A model generated the notes under the pieces. The model ran no database searches and was not told where the DNA came from. It was given only the letters and a program-made list of their open reading frames with translations. A stretch of DNA of 47,119 nt from CAYOEZ01 sp964402955 (GTDB taxonomy: Bacteria > Chloroflexota > DTOL01 > DAOUCN01): contig CAYOEZ010000009.1 of NCBI GenBank assembly GCA_964402955.1, positions 1-47,119 of the forward strand. Reading direction: 5' to 3'. Numbering within the stretch: the stretch's first letter is position 1; the number at the start of each line of letters is the position of its first letter. This document shows, piece after piece, positions 16,255 through 23,724 of this stretch. The translations under genes and the position numbers were made by a program.

Positions 16255-19200
16255 CTACCGCTGTATCACGGCGATGGCGCTGATCTTGGGGCCATCGAAG
16301 CCGGCCATGGCGATGAAGTCGATCGTGACGTGCCCATCGTTTACCGTGACGAGAGCGGTCACGTCAGGATTCGCAATATACCTGCCGTTGGCAACGCCCC
16401 ATGGATCGTAGACCGGCAGAATCCGGATGCCCTCGATGCTGACGCCGAAGCGACGCGTGTAGGGCGAGTTGCGGTATATCTCGGCGAACTTGAGCGTGAC
16501 CTGGTATTGCCCGTTGGGCACGGTGAAGATATAGCCTGGCAGCGCTGATTGACTCCAGAAGCGCTCGGTCTGGTAGAGCGTAGCGTCGCCAGTGTTGGCA
16601 ATGGCATGGTTTGTCATGTAGGTGAAGCCGCCGCGATGGCCCCAGCTCCCGAAGGCGTAGGGCTTGTCTGCCGCCCAAAGCTTGCCGAGTGTGTCGGTGT
16701 AGGCCGGGCCGCCGGCGTTGACCCTCTGCTCGTAGGGGCGCATGGTTGGCGTTACGGTGGGGGTGGAAGTTGGAGTGGGTGGCGTGGTTGTCGGTGTGGG
16801 TGTCAACGTGGCGGCGCTTGCGCCGAGAGCCAGCACCTCGATGGCGCTGACCTTGGGCCCATCGTACCCCACGTGGCGGGTGAAGTCAATGTCGAGAACG
16901 CCATCGGCGATCGGGACGACAAAGGTGACATCCGGAGCGGCCCGGTTTTTGCCGCCGGCTGCGCTGAACGGATCGTAGTTGGCGACCTGAGTCACGCCCT
17001 CGGCGGCGATGCCGAAGATGCGGTTATTGGCCGAGTTGCGGTATATTTCGGCAAACCTTAGGTTGACCTGGTACCATCCTGGCGCAACCGTAAAGCGGTA
17101 TCCCGGCGTCGCCGATGCGTTCCAGAAGCGCTCCGACTGGTAGAGCGTGGCGTCCCCCGTTCCGGCAATGGCGTGGGTCGTGACATACGTCATCCCGCCG
17201 CTGTAGCCCCAGCTTCCGACTGTGTATGGCTTGTCGGCTGCCCACAGATGGCCGTTGGCGTCAGTGTAGTCTGGGCCGCCAGCGTTCACCCGTTGCTCAT
17301 AGGGAAGCGGGGTGTTGGTCGGCGTGGGCGTCGGGGTATGAGTCGGCGTGGCCGTCGCCGTGTGGGTCGCTGTTTGGGTTGGCGTGTCGGTCGGCGTTGC
17401 CGTTTCCGTGCGGGTTGGCGTTGCGGTTGATGTATAGGTCGGCGATGCTGTCGGTGTTGGCGTTGCCGTCGCTGTTGGCGTCCCGCCAGCGTATGTCACC
17501 CTGATAGCCTCGATCATCGGCCCATGCTGAGTGCCCTTGCCGGCGAAGCTGATGTCGATCTGTCCATCTGTGATGGTGCGCTGGAAGAGAAACTCATGGG
17601 CCATATAGCGACCGAACTGAGCAAAGAGGTCGAGGTTGCTTAGCACGGTCTCGCCCTCGATACGTACGTCGAACATACGTTGATCTGAGGACCAGGCGTA
17701 TGCCTCAACGAAGCGCAGCGCAATGTCGTAGACTCCGTTGGGCACGTCTATTTTGTAGCCGCCCACAACTGTGTTCGCCGTTGGCAGCCACCAGCGCTGC
17801 GTACGGAAGAGGGGGTCATCCAGCGTTGGCTGAATATCCTTGCCGGAGTAATCGGCCCAGTTTCCGCCGCTTCCGTAGTAGCCCCAACCGCCCGGCGTGT
17901 AGGCATGGTCTGCCTGCCAGACACTGCCGGCCGTGTCGGTATAGACCGGCCCGCCAGCATTGATGAGTGTGCCCTGGAACGGGCCTGGCGGCGGCGTCCA
18001 GACAGGGATGGGTGTACGCGTGGGAGTGCGGGTGGGCGTTGGCGTTGCCGCGGGTGGGGGCGCTGGTATGACCTGGATGGCGTTGATCTTGGGGTTGTCA
18101 AAGCCCGCTAACTTGATGAAGTCTATATCCAGGATGCCGTCTGTGACATTGACCCGGGCGCCGCGATAGTCGCCCTTGTTCTTGCCCCCGGTAACGGCAT
18201 AGATATCGAAAGCTGAGAGGATCGTGTTACCCTCAAGCCGCACGTCGAACTTGCGCATGTTTGGCGCGTCCCAGAGCGTCTCGGCGAAGTACAGAACGAC
18301 GTCGTACCACCCATTTGGAACCGTGAAGCGATAACCTGGCGTGGCTGAGGCCGTCCAGTAGCGCTCTTGCTGGTAGAGGTGTTGCACATCGGGGTTCCCC
18401 CACGAGAAGTAAACCCCATTTCCTTCGATCGCCTCGCTGCTGGTTCTGGTCAGTCCGCCCACGTAGCCCCAGCTCCCTGGGCTGTACGGCTTGTCGGCGT
18501 CGAAATACAGGATATTGCCCCTGTTGATCGGATCTGCGGAGGCGTCTCCGGCGTTGATCCATTGCTGGTAGCCATAATACACCCGGGCAGACCAGTAGTC
18601 GATCATGGCGCCCGCGCCCTTGCCTGCCAACCACCACGATCCATTCACGCGCCATCCAGCGTAGCTGTCTAGACCGCTGAAGGTTTGGCCCGTGTCGATT
18701 GCTGAATTGTAGTAGAGGCTGCTGGCATTTTCCTGTTGCCCAATGAGGCTTTCAGGAAAGTAGCGAAGGCTGGCATTGCTGGCTGATGCGCCGGGGACTC
18801 GAGCATAGAGGTCAACGTAGGCGACGGCGGCATTGGTTGGGGCAGTGATCCAGATCGGGCTACCGGCCCATCCAATGGAGAAATCTGGAAGGCTGACATC
18901 GTAATCGGATTCGCCAAATGCTGAGCTGTGAGCGAGCCCGGCAGTGAGACTGGGGCCGCCTTCGACCAGGGCGAAAGAGCGCAGAGTCTCATAAGGGATG
19001 TTCTGTTGCTGTAGGCTGGCCTCCTGCTCGCTCGTTACCTCAGCATGCACGAATCCGGCGCGCTCAGACGGGCCGGCTGCAATGCCCAGCGCCTCAAGCT
19101 GTGCCAGAAGCGGGGGAGAGGCAGCAAGCTCGATCTCTGTCATCGGTGTGGTGCGTACGCCAGCGCTCCCGGCGCCGGGCGACAGCTCTTGCGCGGCAGA

Positions 19201-19320
19201 AGTGGATGACAGCGAGGAGACAGGAGATGCCATGCCGGGTAACAGCAGGAAAAGGAGGGCAAGGCTGGAGAGGATGAGTAGAGTTATCATGCCTTGTCGC
19301 CCACGAGGATGGGTAGGCAT
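16255..19320 (-). CDS. Secreted protein with four malectin domains and Thr/Pro-rich linkers
   Basis: Exported protein of 1021 residues. The start is ATG 19320, because AAGGAGG lies five bases upstream on the minus strand. An N-terminal signal segment follows (hydrophobic core about residues 11-28). Residues about 55-240 are an unrecognised beta-rich domain. Four malectin-like domains follow at about 245-415, 450-610, 680-835 and 862-1021. Each opens with a variant of INAGGPVYTDTAGSVW and has a 'WGYYG' turn and FAE..Y segments, ending in 'G...I.AI.V'. Linkers rich in TPT (about 420-440, 610-673, 837-860) are likely O-glycosylation sites. Malectin domains bind di- and oligosaccharides such as glucosides, so a glycan-binding surface role is probable. 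No catalytic domain is seen. Confidence 0.87.
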   Translation of the reverse strand: MPTHPRGRQGMITLLILSSLALLFLLLPGMASPVSSLSSTSAAQELSPGAGSAGVRTTPMTEIELAASPPLLAQLEALGIAAGPSERAGFVHAEVTSEQEASLQQQNIPYETLRSFALVEGGPSLTAGLAHSSAFGESDYDVSLPDFSIGWAGSPIWITAPTNAAVAYVDLYARVPGASASNASLRYFPESLIGQQENASSLYYNSAIDTGQTFSGLDSYAGWRVNGSWWLAGKGAGAMIDYWSARVYYGYQQWINAGDASADPINRGNILYFDADKPYSPGSWGYVGGLTRTSSEAIEGNGVYFSWGNPDVQHLYQQERYWTASATPGYRFTVPNGWYDVVLYFAETLWDAPNMRKFDVRLEGNTILSAFDIYAVTGGKNKGDYRGARVNVTDGILDIDFIKLAGFDNPKINAIQVIPAPPPAATPTPTRTPTRTPIPVWTPPPGPFQGTLINAGGPVYTDTAGSVWQADHAYTPGGWGYYGSGGNWADYSGKDIQPTLDDPLFRTQRWWLPTANTVVGGYKIDVPNGVYDIALRFVEAYAWSSDQRMFDVRIEGETVLSNLDLFAQFGRYMAHEFLFQRTITDGQIDISFAGKGTQHGPMIEAIRVTYAGGTPTATATPTPTASPTYTSTATPTRTETATPTDTPTQTATHTATATPTHTPTPTPTNTPLPYEQRVNAGGPDYTDANGHLWAADKPYTVGSWGYSGGMTYVTTHAIAGTGDATLYQSERFWNASATPGYRFTVAPGWYQVNLRFAEIYRNSANNRIFGIAAEGVTQVANYDPFSAAGGKNRAAPDVTFVVPIADGVLDIDFTRHVGYDGPKVSAIEVLALGASAATLTPTPTTTPPTPTSTPTVTPTMRPYEQRVNAGGPAYTDTLGKLWAADKPYAFGSWGHRGGFTYMTNHAIANTGDATLYQTERFWSQSALPGYIFTVPNGQYQVTLKFAEIYRNSPYTRRFGVSIEGIRILPVYDPWGVANGRYIANPDVTALVTVNDGHVTIDFIAMAGFDGPKISAIAVIQR

Positions 19321-19332
19321 AGAATACCTCCT

Positions 19333-19349
19333 TGCACATCCGGTGTGCA
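19333..19349 (-). promoter_or_regulatory. Small hairpin just upstream of the ribosome binding site
   Basis: On the minus strand TGCACA and TGTGCA (19344-19349 and 19333-19338) pair around a five-base loop, directly before the AAGGAGG of the malectin gene. It could modulate translation. The rest of the roughly 200-base divergent spacer up to 19517 contains no gene and no clear promoter for the minus-strand gene that I could see. Confidence 0.35.
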
Positions 19350-19517
19350 GGGGCAACTGAGAGCAGAAATGGACTGCTCAACCACCACGTAATAACGTCT
19401 TGCGCATGAAGCAGACACTGCGAGTGGCCGTGGGTGGCGACGGAGAGAGTAGGCCAGGCGCGTTGCCTGACGTCTGTGGCGCATGCGTCCATGCCAGAAT
19501 ACCACTAGACAACGCGC

Positions 19518-19546
19518 TTGTCAATCGCGCCTGTGGGTGTTATAAT
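19518..19546 (+). promoter_or_regulatory. Sigma-70-type promoter of the bS22-like gene
   Basis: TTGTCA (19518-19523), a 17-base spacer and perfect TATAAT (19541-19546). The predicted start near 19553 gives a leader of about 33 bases with AGAGGAGG (about 19568-19575) before the ATG at 19586. It is among the best promoters in the window, as expected for a ribosomal gene. Confidence 0.8.
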
Positions 19547-19585
19547 CTGTGCACATATTCTGGGGAAAGAGGAGGATACCGCGGC

Positions 19586-19681
19586 ATGAGTTCTGTGATC
19601 AAGAAGCGACGCAAGAGTATGAACAAGCATAAGCTCCGGAAGCGGATGCGGGCCCAGCGTTTCCAGAAGTACCGGAAGTAA
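19586..19681 (+). CDS. Small ribosomal protein, bS22/AURKAIP1-COX24 domain type (31 aa)
   Basis: Very basic 31-residue protein: begins MSSVIKKRRKSMNKHKLRK and ends FQKYRK. This is the pattern of the AURKAIP1/COX24 domain family, whose short bacterial members include bS22 of mycobacterial 30S subunits (MGSVIKKRRKRM...) and whose mitochondrial relative is mS38. It should bind 16S rRNA near the decoding side of the small subunit. The start is set by SVIKKRR following the Met, the AGAGGAGG upstream and the strong promoter. The frame is open further upstream to 19400, but that extension would run through the promoter. Genes of this size are easily missed. No obvious terminator with a T-tract follows. 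Confidence 0.85.
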   Translation: MSSVIKKRRKSMNKHKLRKRMRAQRFQKYRK

Positions 19682-19809
19682 TCAATCTGTCCGTCCTGTA
19701 CAGAAGCAGAAGCTTTGATTGGTAGGCGCAATCGCGCGCAGGCGAAAGCTACATCGGAGTGCGTAGCTGCCGCTCGGCGCGCGTGGCGTTTTCTGGAGAG
19801 GCCTGCCCT

Positions 19810-19838
19810 TTGCGCCAATCTCCGCAATGTGGTAAGAT
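19810..19838 (+). promoter_or_regulatory. Candidate promoter of the GT39-like gene
   Basis: TTGCGC (19810-19815), a 17-base spacer and TAAGAT (19833-19838). If real, transcription starts near 19845 and the message would be almost leaderless at ATG 19849. The match is moderate and it overlaps the alternative start codon at 19837. Confidence 0.4.
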
Positions 19839-19848
19839 GCCCTCAGCG

Positions 19849-22794
19849 ATGAATGAACACGACTCAGACATGCAGAAACGTGACAACGCTAGGATGCGTC
19901 TGGCGCTGGCAGCTATCGTGCTGCTAGGGCTTGGCGTGCGTCTGTTCCGCCTGGGCGCTGACAGCATCTGGTACGACGAAGGGGTCAGCCTCTATCTGGC
20001 CAATCTGAACATTCCGGCGCTGCTTGCCCACACAGCCGGCGACATTCATCCTCCCCTCTATTATATCGTCCTTCACTTCTGGCTCACTCTCGCCGGCCAC
20101 AGCCAGTTTGCCGCAGCCTTCTTCTCTCTCTTCTTTGGCATCCTGCTTATCGTCTCGACGTTTGTCGTGGCGCGCCGTCTGCTGGGCGGTAGCGTTGCCG
20201 TGCTGGCGGCGCTCCTGGCTGCGCTCTCACCGTATCATCTGTGGTACTCCCAGGAGATGCGCATGTATACCCTGGGAGCGCTGCTGGGGCTGCTGTCGTT
20301 CTACTTCTTGATGAAGGCGCTCATTGTCTCTCATGACCAGAAGCCAGGGAATACAGAAAGGGCCTTCTGGATCAGCTATATCGTCTGTGCTGCTCTGGGC
20401 TTGTATACCCTGTATTATTTCGCGTTTCTGCTGCTGTTTGAGAACCTGGCGGCGTTGGCGTGGTTGGTTGCACAGAGGAGGGACGTCGGGCACACGGGGG
20501 ACGCAAGTGCAAAGCGATGGATGGCGGCGCAGGCAGCGGTGCTTGTGCTCTACCTGCCCTGGCTGCCGGTTGCGTGGCAGCAGGTGACGCAGCCGCCGGT
20601 GCCGGCCTGGCGTGGCTTCGCCAGCCTATCTTCAATCGTGGGTGATTCGTGGGCGGCGTTGTCGCTCGGGCAATCGGTGGCGATTGGCGTGGTCGCCCCT
20701 GTGCTTGTGCTGGTAGGACTGCTGTGCGCTGCGGCGCTCTGGGAACGCCAGGGGAGGCGCGCCACGCTCCTTCTGATCGGCTACACCTTCGTTCCCGTGT
20801 TCCTGATCTACCTGATCTCACTGTGGACGCCGCTCTTCCACGTGCGCTATGTGTTCCTCTACGCGCCGGCGTTTTCTATCGTGCTGGCGCAGGGTTTGCA
20901 CGTGGTCAGGCGACACTCGGCGGCCGTCGCTGTGCTGGCCGCGGCGGTCATCCTCCTGACCAGCGCACGCTCTGCTCAATCCTATTTCTACGATCCAGGC
21001 TATGCGCCGGATGATCATCGCTCCGCTGTGCGCTGGATCGCCGATCGCATAGAGCCAGGCGACGCGGTGCTGATCAACGCCGGCTATGCCTACCCGACCT
21101 TCGTGTACTACTTCACAGGGGAGGTGGCCTGGCGCGGGCGATTGGTGGACTATGTGCAGCAGAATTTGCCCACACAGCCGGGAGCGGTCGTGCTGCAAAC
21201 GGGTTCCATCGGCGGCGGCCCGACCCTTGGTTGGGGAAGCTCCACATCGGACTTCTACGCCATAACCGAGGCCGAGACCGCCGCTGCGCTGGACGAGGTG
21301 GCCCGCCGCCACGAGCGGATCTGGGTGCTGCGCATCTACGATACGGTCACTGACCCGCAGGGGTTTATTCGCAGCTATCTGGACGACCACTTTCTACGAT
21401 TGGACAACGCCGGCTTTGCCGGCGGAAGCTCACCGCGTGTACAACTCTACCGGACGTACCGCACGCCGCTCACGACTGCGCCCACTGTGGGTCAGGAGGT
21501 CCAGGCGAACGTGGGCAATCAGATGCGGCTGGTACGCTACGATGTCGCCGGCCCGCTCTACCCGGGCGAATCGTCACCTCTGACTGTCTACTGGCAGGCG
21601 CTGGCGACCCGGCCTGACCTGCGTGCGTTCATCAGCCTGGTTGACGAAAGCGGCCGCGAGTGGGCGCATTGGGATGATGCGCCGGGGGGGCGGCTCTATG
21701 CCACGTCGCTCTGGGCTAAGAACGAGGTCATGCGGCAGATGTGGCGGCTAACTGTTCCCGTGGGGACGCCGCCGGGCCGTTACCGGCTGCAAGCGGGTCT
21801 CTATGCTGGCGGGAGCGGGGCGCGCCTGGACGTGTACGACGACGCAGGGCGCTCGCTGGGCGCGATTGTACGCCTCGGCGAGGTCCAGGTGGGCAAAGCG
21901 CGACTGAATTTTGACATAACAACACTGCCGCTGCAACAGCGTCTCAGTGCAAACCTGGGCGGCGAGGTGCGCCTGCTGGGCTACAGTGTTTCCTCTCGTT
22001 TGGCCAAGCCAGGGGAGAGCGTGGAACTGACGGCGTTCTGGCAGGGCATCACGGCTGGCGGAGACGAGCGCGTGGTTTTCGTCCAGCTTCTGGATAGCAG
22101 CGGCAAGCTGTGGGCGACCGCCGAAGGCCCGCCGGTTGCCGCCTGGGACGCCGGCGAGGTTCTGCGTGATCATTACCGGCTTGTCCTGCCTGCTGATGCG
22201 CCCGACGGCGAGATGCACGTGATCCTGGGCATGTACCGCTCCGCCGACAAGCAGCGGCTGGTGGTTGAGCGCGGGCTGGCCGGGCTTTTGCCCGGGCGCA
22301 GGGACAGTGTTGACCTTGGTGTGGTGCGCGTGGCCGGGCGCGAGCACAGCTTTGCCGTGCCGGCCATGCAGCAGCAGTTAGCGGCCCGGCTGGGTGAGGG
22401 CGCGGCGCTGCTGGGCTACGACTTGTCGCCCGCCGGCCGCCCGCTGGCGCTCGCCCCGTCTGAGAGCATGCGCCTGACCCTCTACTGGCAGGGTGTGGCG
22501 CCGATGGCGACGTCCTATACGGTCTTCGTGCAGTTGCTGGGGCCCGACAACAGGCTGGGCGGGCAGCATGATGCCGTGCCAGGGGATGGATTCCTGCCGA
22601 CGACGAGTTGGGTGAAGGACGAGATTCTGACTGATCTGCACCAGATCACCGTGCGCGCCGATGCACAGCCGGGCACGTATCGGCTGGTGGCTGGGCTGTA
22701 TGACGCAGGCAGTGGTGTTCGACTCCCCGTCTCCGCCGGCGGCGCGCCTCAGCCGGGCGACATGATTGTGCTGGGTACGGTGACGGTGCGGTAG
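19849..22794 (+). CDS. GT39/ArnT-like membrane glycosyltransferase with three C-terminal beta-sandwich repeats
   Basis: Polytopic GT-C glycosyltransferase, about 980 residues. The N-terminus has a membrane helix, then LGADSIWYDEGVSLYLAN, whose acidic DE loop is the catalytic region of PMT/ArnT-type enzymes. HPPLYYIVLHFW follows, then about ten more hydrophobic segments to residue 400. Such enzymes use lipid-linked sugars on the outer face of the membrane. Three copies of the beta-sandwich module shared with the DUF2723 protein follow residue 550 (for example LTVYWQAL, LTAFWQGI, LTLYWQGV, each with a later 'G.Y.L..GLY'). The start could be ATG 19837, 19849 or 19870; none has a strong ribosome binding site. 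Function in glycosylating surface proteins or glycans is inferred from family and neighbours. Confidence 0.85.
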   Translation: MNEHDSDMQKRDNARMRLALAAIVLLGLGVRLFRLGADSIWYDEGVSLYLANLNIPALLAHTAGDIHPPLYYIVLHFWLTLAGHSQFAAAFFSLFFGILLIVSTFVVARRLLGGSVAVLAALLAALSPYHLWYSQEMRMYTLGALLGLLSFYFLMKALIVSHDQKPGNTERAFWISYIVCAALGLYTLYYFAFLLLFENLAALAWLVAQRRDVGHTGDASAKRWMAAQAAVLVLYLPWLPVAWQQVTQPPVPAWRGFASLSSIVGDSWAALSLGQSVAIGVVAPVLVLVGLLCAAALWERQGRRATLLLIGYTFVPVFLIYLISLWTPLFHVRYVFLYAPAFSIVLAQGLHVVRRHSAAVAVLAAAVILLTSARSAQSYFYDPGYAPDDHRSAVRWIADRIEPGDAVLINAGYAYPTFVYYFTGEVAWRGRLVDYVQQNLPTQPGAVVLQTGSIGGGPTLGWGSSTSDFYAITEAETAAALDEVARRHERIWVLRIYDTVTDPQGFIRSYLDDHFLRLDNAGFAGGSSPRVQLYRTYRTPLTTAPTVGQEVQANVGNQMRLVRYDVAGPLYPGESSPLTVYWQALATRPDLRAFISLVDESGREWAHWDDAPGGRLYATSLWAKNEVMRQMWRLTVPVGTPPGRYRLQAGLYAGGSGARLDVYDDAGRSLGAIVRLGEVQVGKARLNFDITTLPLQQRLSANLGGEVRLLGYSVSSRLAKPGESVELTAFWQGITAGGDERVVFVQLLDSSGKLWATAEGPPVAAWDAGEVLRDHYRLVLPADAPDGEMHVILGMYRSADKQRLVVERGLAGLLPGRRDSVDLGVVRVAGREHSFAVPAMQQQLAARLGEGAALLGYDLSPAGRPLALAPSESMRLTLYWQGVAPMATSYTVFVQLLGPDNRLGGQHDAVPGDGFLPTTSWVKDEILTDLHQITVRADAQPGTYRLVAGLYDAGSGVRLPVSAGGAPQPGDMIVLGTVTVR

Positions 22795-22839
22795 GGACTC
22801 GGGTTCCGGGGTCCGGGAGTTGAAACCCGAAAAGCTGTG

Positions 22840-22905
22840 ACGCCTGTGTAGCCTTTGACGCCCTGACGCTTGTGACGCCTCTGACGCTTTGACGCTTATG
22901 ACGCC
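22840..22905. repeat. Degenerate short tandem repeat (TGACGCYT)
   Basis: Seven or so near-copies of TGACGCCT/TGACGCTT follow one another with small spacers immediately before and into the first codons of rsmG. No Shine-Dalgarno sequence is visible in the repeat, so rsmG translation may depend on an unusual leader. Confidence 0.6.
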
Positions 22906-23611
22906 TCTATCGCTTCTTGATCACTATGCACGTACATTTGGCTGGCCGCTAACGGAGGGCCAGCTCGCAGCCTTCCAGATCTATGCCGATGAGCTGGAAC
23001 TGTGGAACGCGCGCTCAAACCTGACGGCGATCACCGGCCTGGAGGCAGTGCAGGTTAAGCATTTCCTCGATTCGCTGACTTGTTTGCAGGCCATGCCGGT
23101 GCAGACTGGACTGGCTGTCATCGACGTTGGCAGCGGGGCGGGCTTTCCCGGGCTGCCGTTCAAGATCGTGCGCCCGGATATCCGGCTGACGTTGCTGGAA
23201 TCGGTGGGCAAGAAAGCCGAGTTTCTGCGCCATATGGCGGCCCGCCTGGGGCTGCCGGATGTGGCGGTCGTGCAGGGCCGGGCCGAGGACCATGCACAGA
23301 ACGCCAGCTATCGCGAGACGTACGACGTGGTTGTGGCGCGTGCGGTGGCGGAGTTGCGCGTGCTGGCTGAGTTGACGCTGCCCTTATGCCGTGTGGGCGG
23401 CATTGTGATCGCGCAGAAGCGCGCCGGCATTGACGGAGAAATAGCCAGCGCCGCCCAGGCGATATCGACCCTGGGCGGCGCTCTACGTGCGAGTATTCGT
23501 ATTCAACTCCCCGGCGTTGACCCTCGCCAACTCATCGTGCTCGATAAGCTCAGCCCCACGCCGGCCCGCTATCCGCGCCGGGCAGGCATGCCGGAGAAGA
23601 GGCCGTTGTGA
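22898..23611 (+). CDS. rsmG: 16S rRNA (guanine527-N7)-methyltransferase RsmG
   Basis: S-adenosylmethionine-dependent methyltransferase that methylates N7 of G527 in 16S rRNA. The 237-residue product matches family length. FQIYADELELWNARSNLTAI is the typical N-terminal region, VIDVGSGAGFPGLP is motif I binding SAM, and LTLLESVGKKAEFL is motif II. VVQGRAED and the later VVVARAVAELRVL complete the Rossmann fold. I chose ATG 22898 (TPLSLLDHYARTFG); a TTG at 22889 would add three residues from the upstream repeat. It converges on the DUF2207 gene and ends near a long hairpin. Not functionally linked to its neighbours. Confidence 0.93.
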   Translation: MTPLSLLDHYARTFGWPLTEGQLAAFQIYADELELWNARSNLTAITGLEAVQVKHFLDSLTCLQAMPVQTGLAVIDVGSGAGFPGLPFKIVRPDIRLTLLESVGKKAEFLRHMAARLGLPDVAVVQGRAEDHAQNASYRETYDVVVARAVAELRVLAELTLPLCRVGGIVIAQKRAGIDGEIASAAQAISTLGGALRASIRIQLPGVDPRQLIVLDKLSPTPARYPRRAGMPEKRPL

Positions 23612-23616
23612 GGACA

Positions 23617-23711
23617 GGGTAGAGGGTAGAGGGTTCTGGGTATAGGGTATAGCATCGCAATCCAGCAACCCAAGTCTAGCTACTCGACCCTGAACCCTCT
23701 ACCCTCTACCC
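23617..23711. terminator. Long hairpin of GGGTAGA repeats between convergent genes
   Basis: Arms 23617-23636 and 23692-23711 are perfect 20-bp reverse complements built from repeats of AGGGTAGAGGGT, with a 55-base loop that contains further partial repeats. It occupies nearly all of the space between rsmG (plus) and the DUF2207 gene (minus) and could terminate both. It also resembles a dispersed repeat. Confidence 0.6.
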
Positions 23712-23724
23712 GATACCCTGTTCT

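Noticed and set aside
17300..17490. Short periodic repeats that might suggest a CRISPR array
   Set aside because: They are codon repeats of Thr/Pro-rich protein linkers (also at 9625-9745, 18000-18060, 41840-42100), in frame, without spacers or constant-length repeats.
19400..19585. N-terminal extension of the bS22-like frame
   Set aside because: The 62 extra residues would be translated from the promoter region upstream of the predicted transcription start and do not resemble the family.
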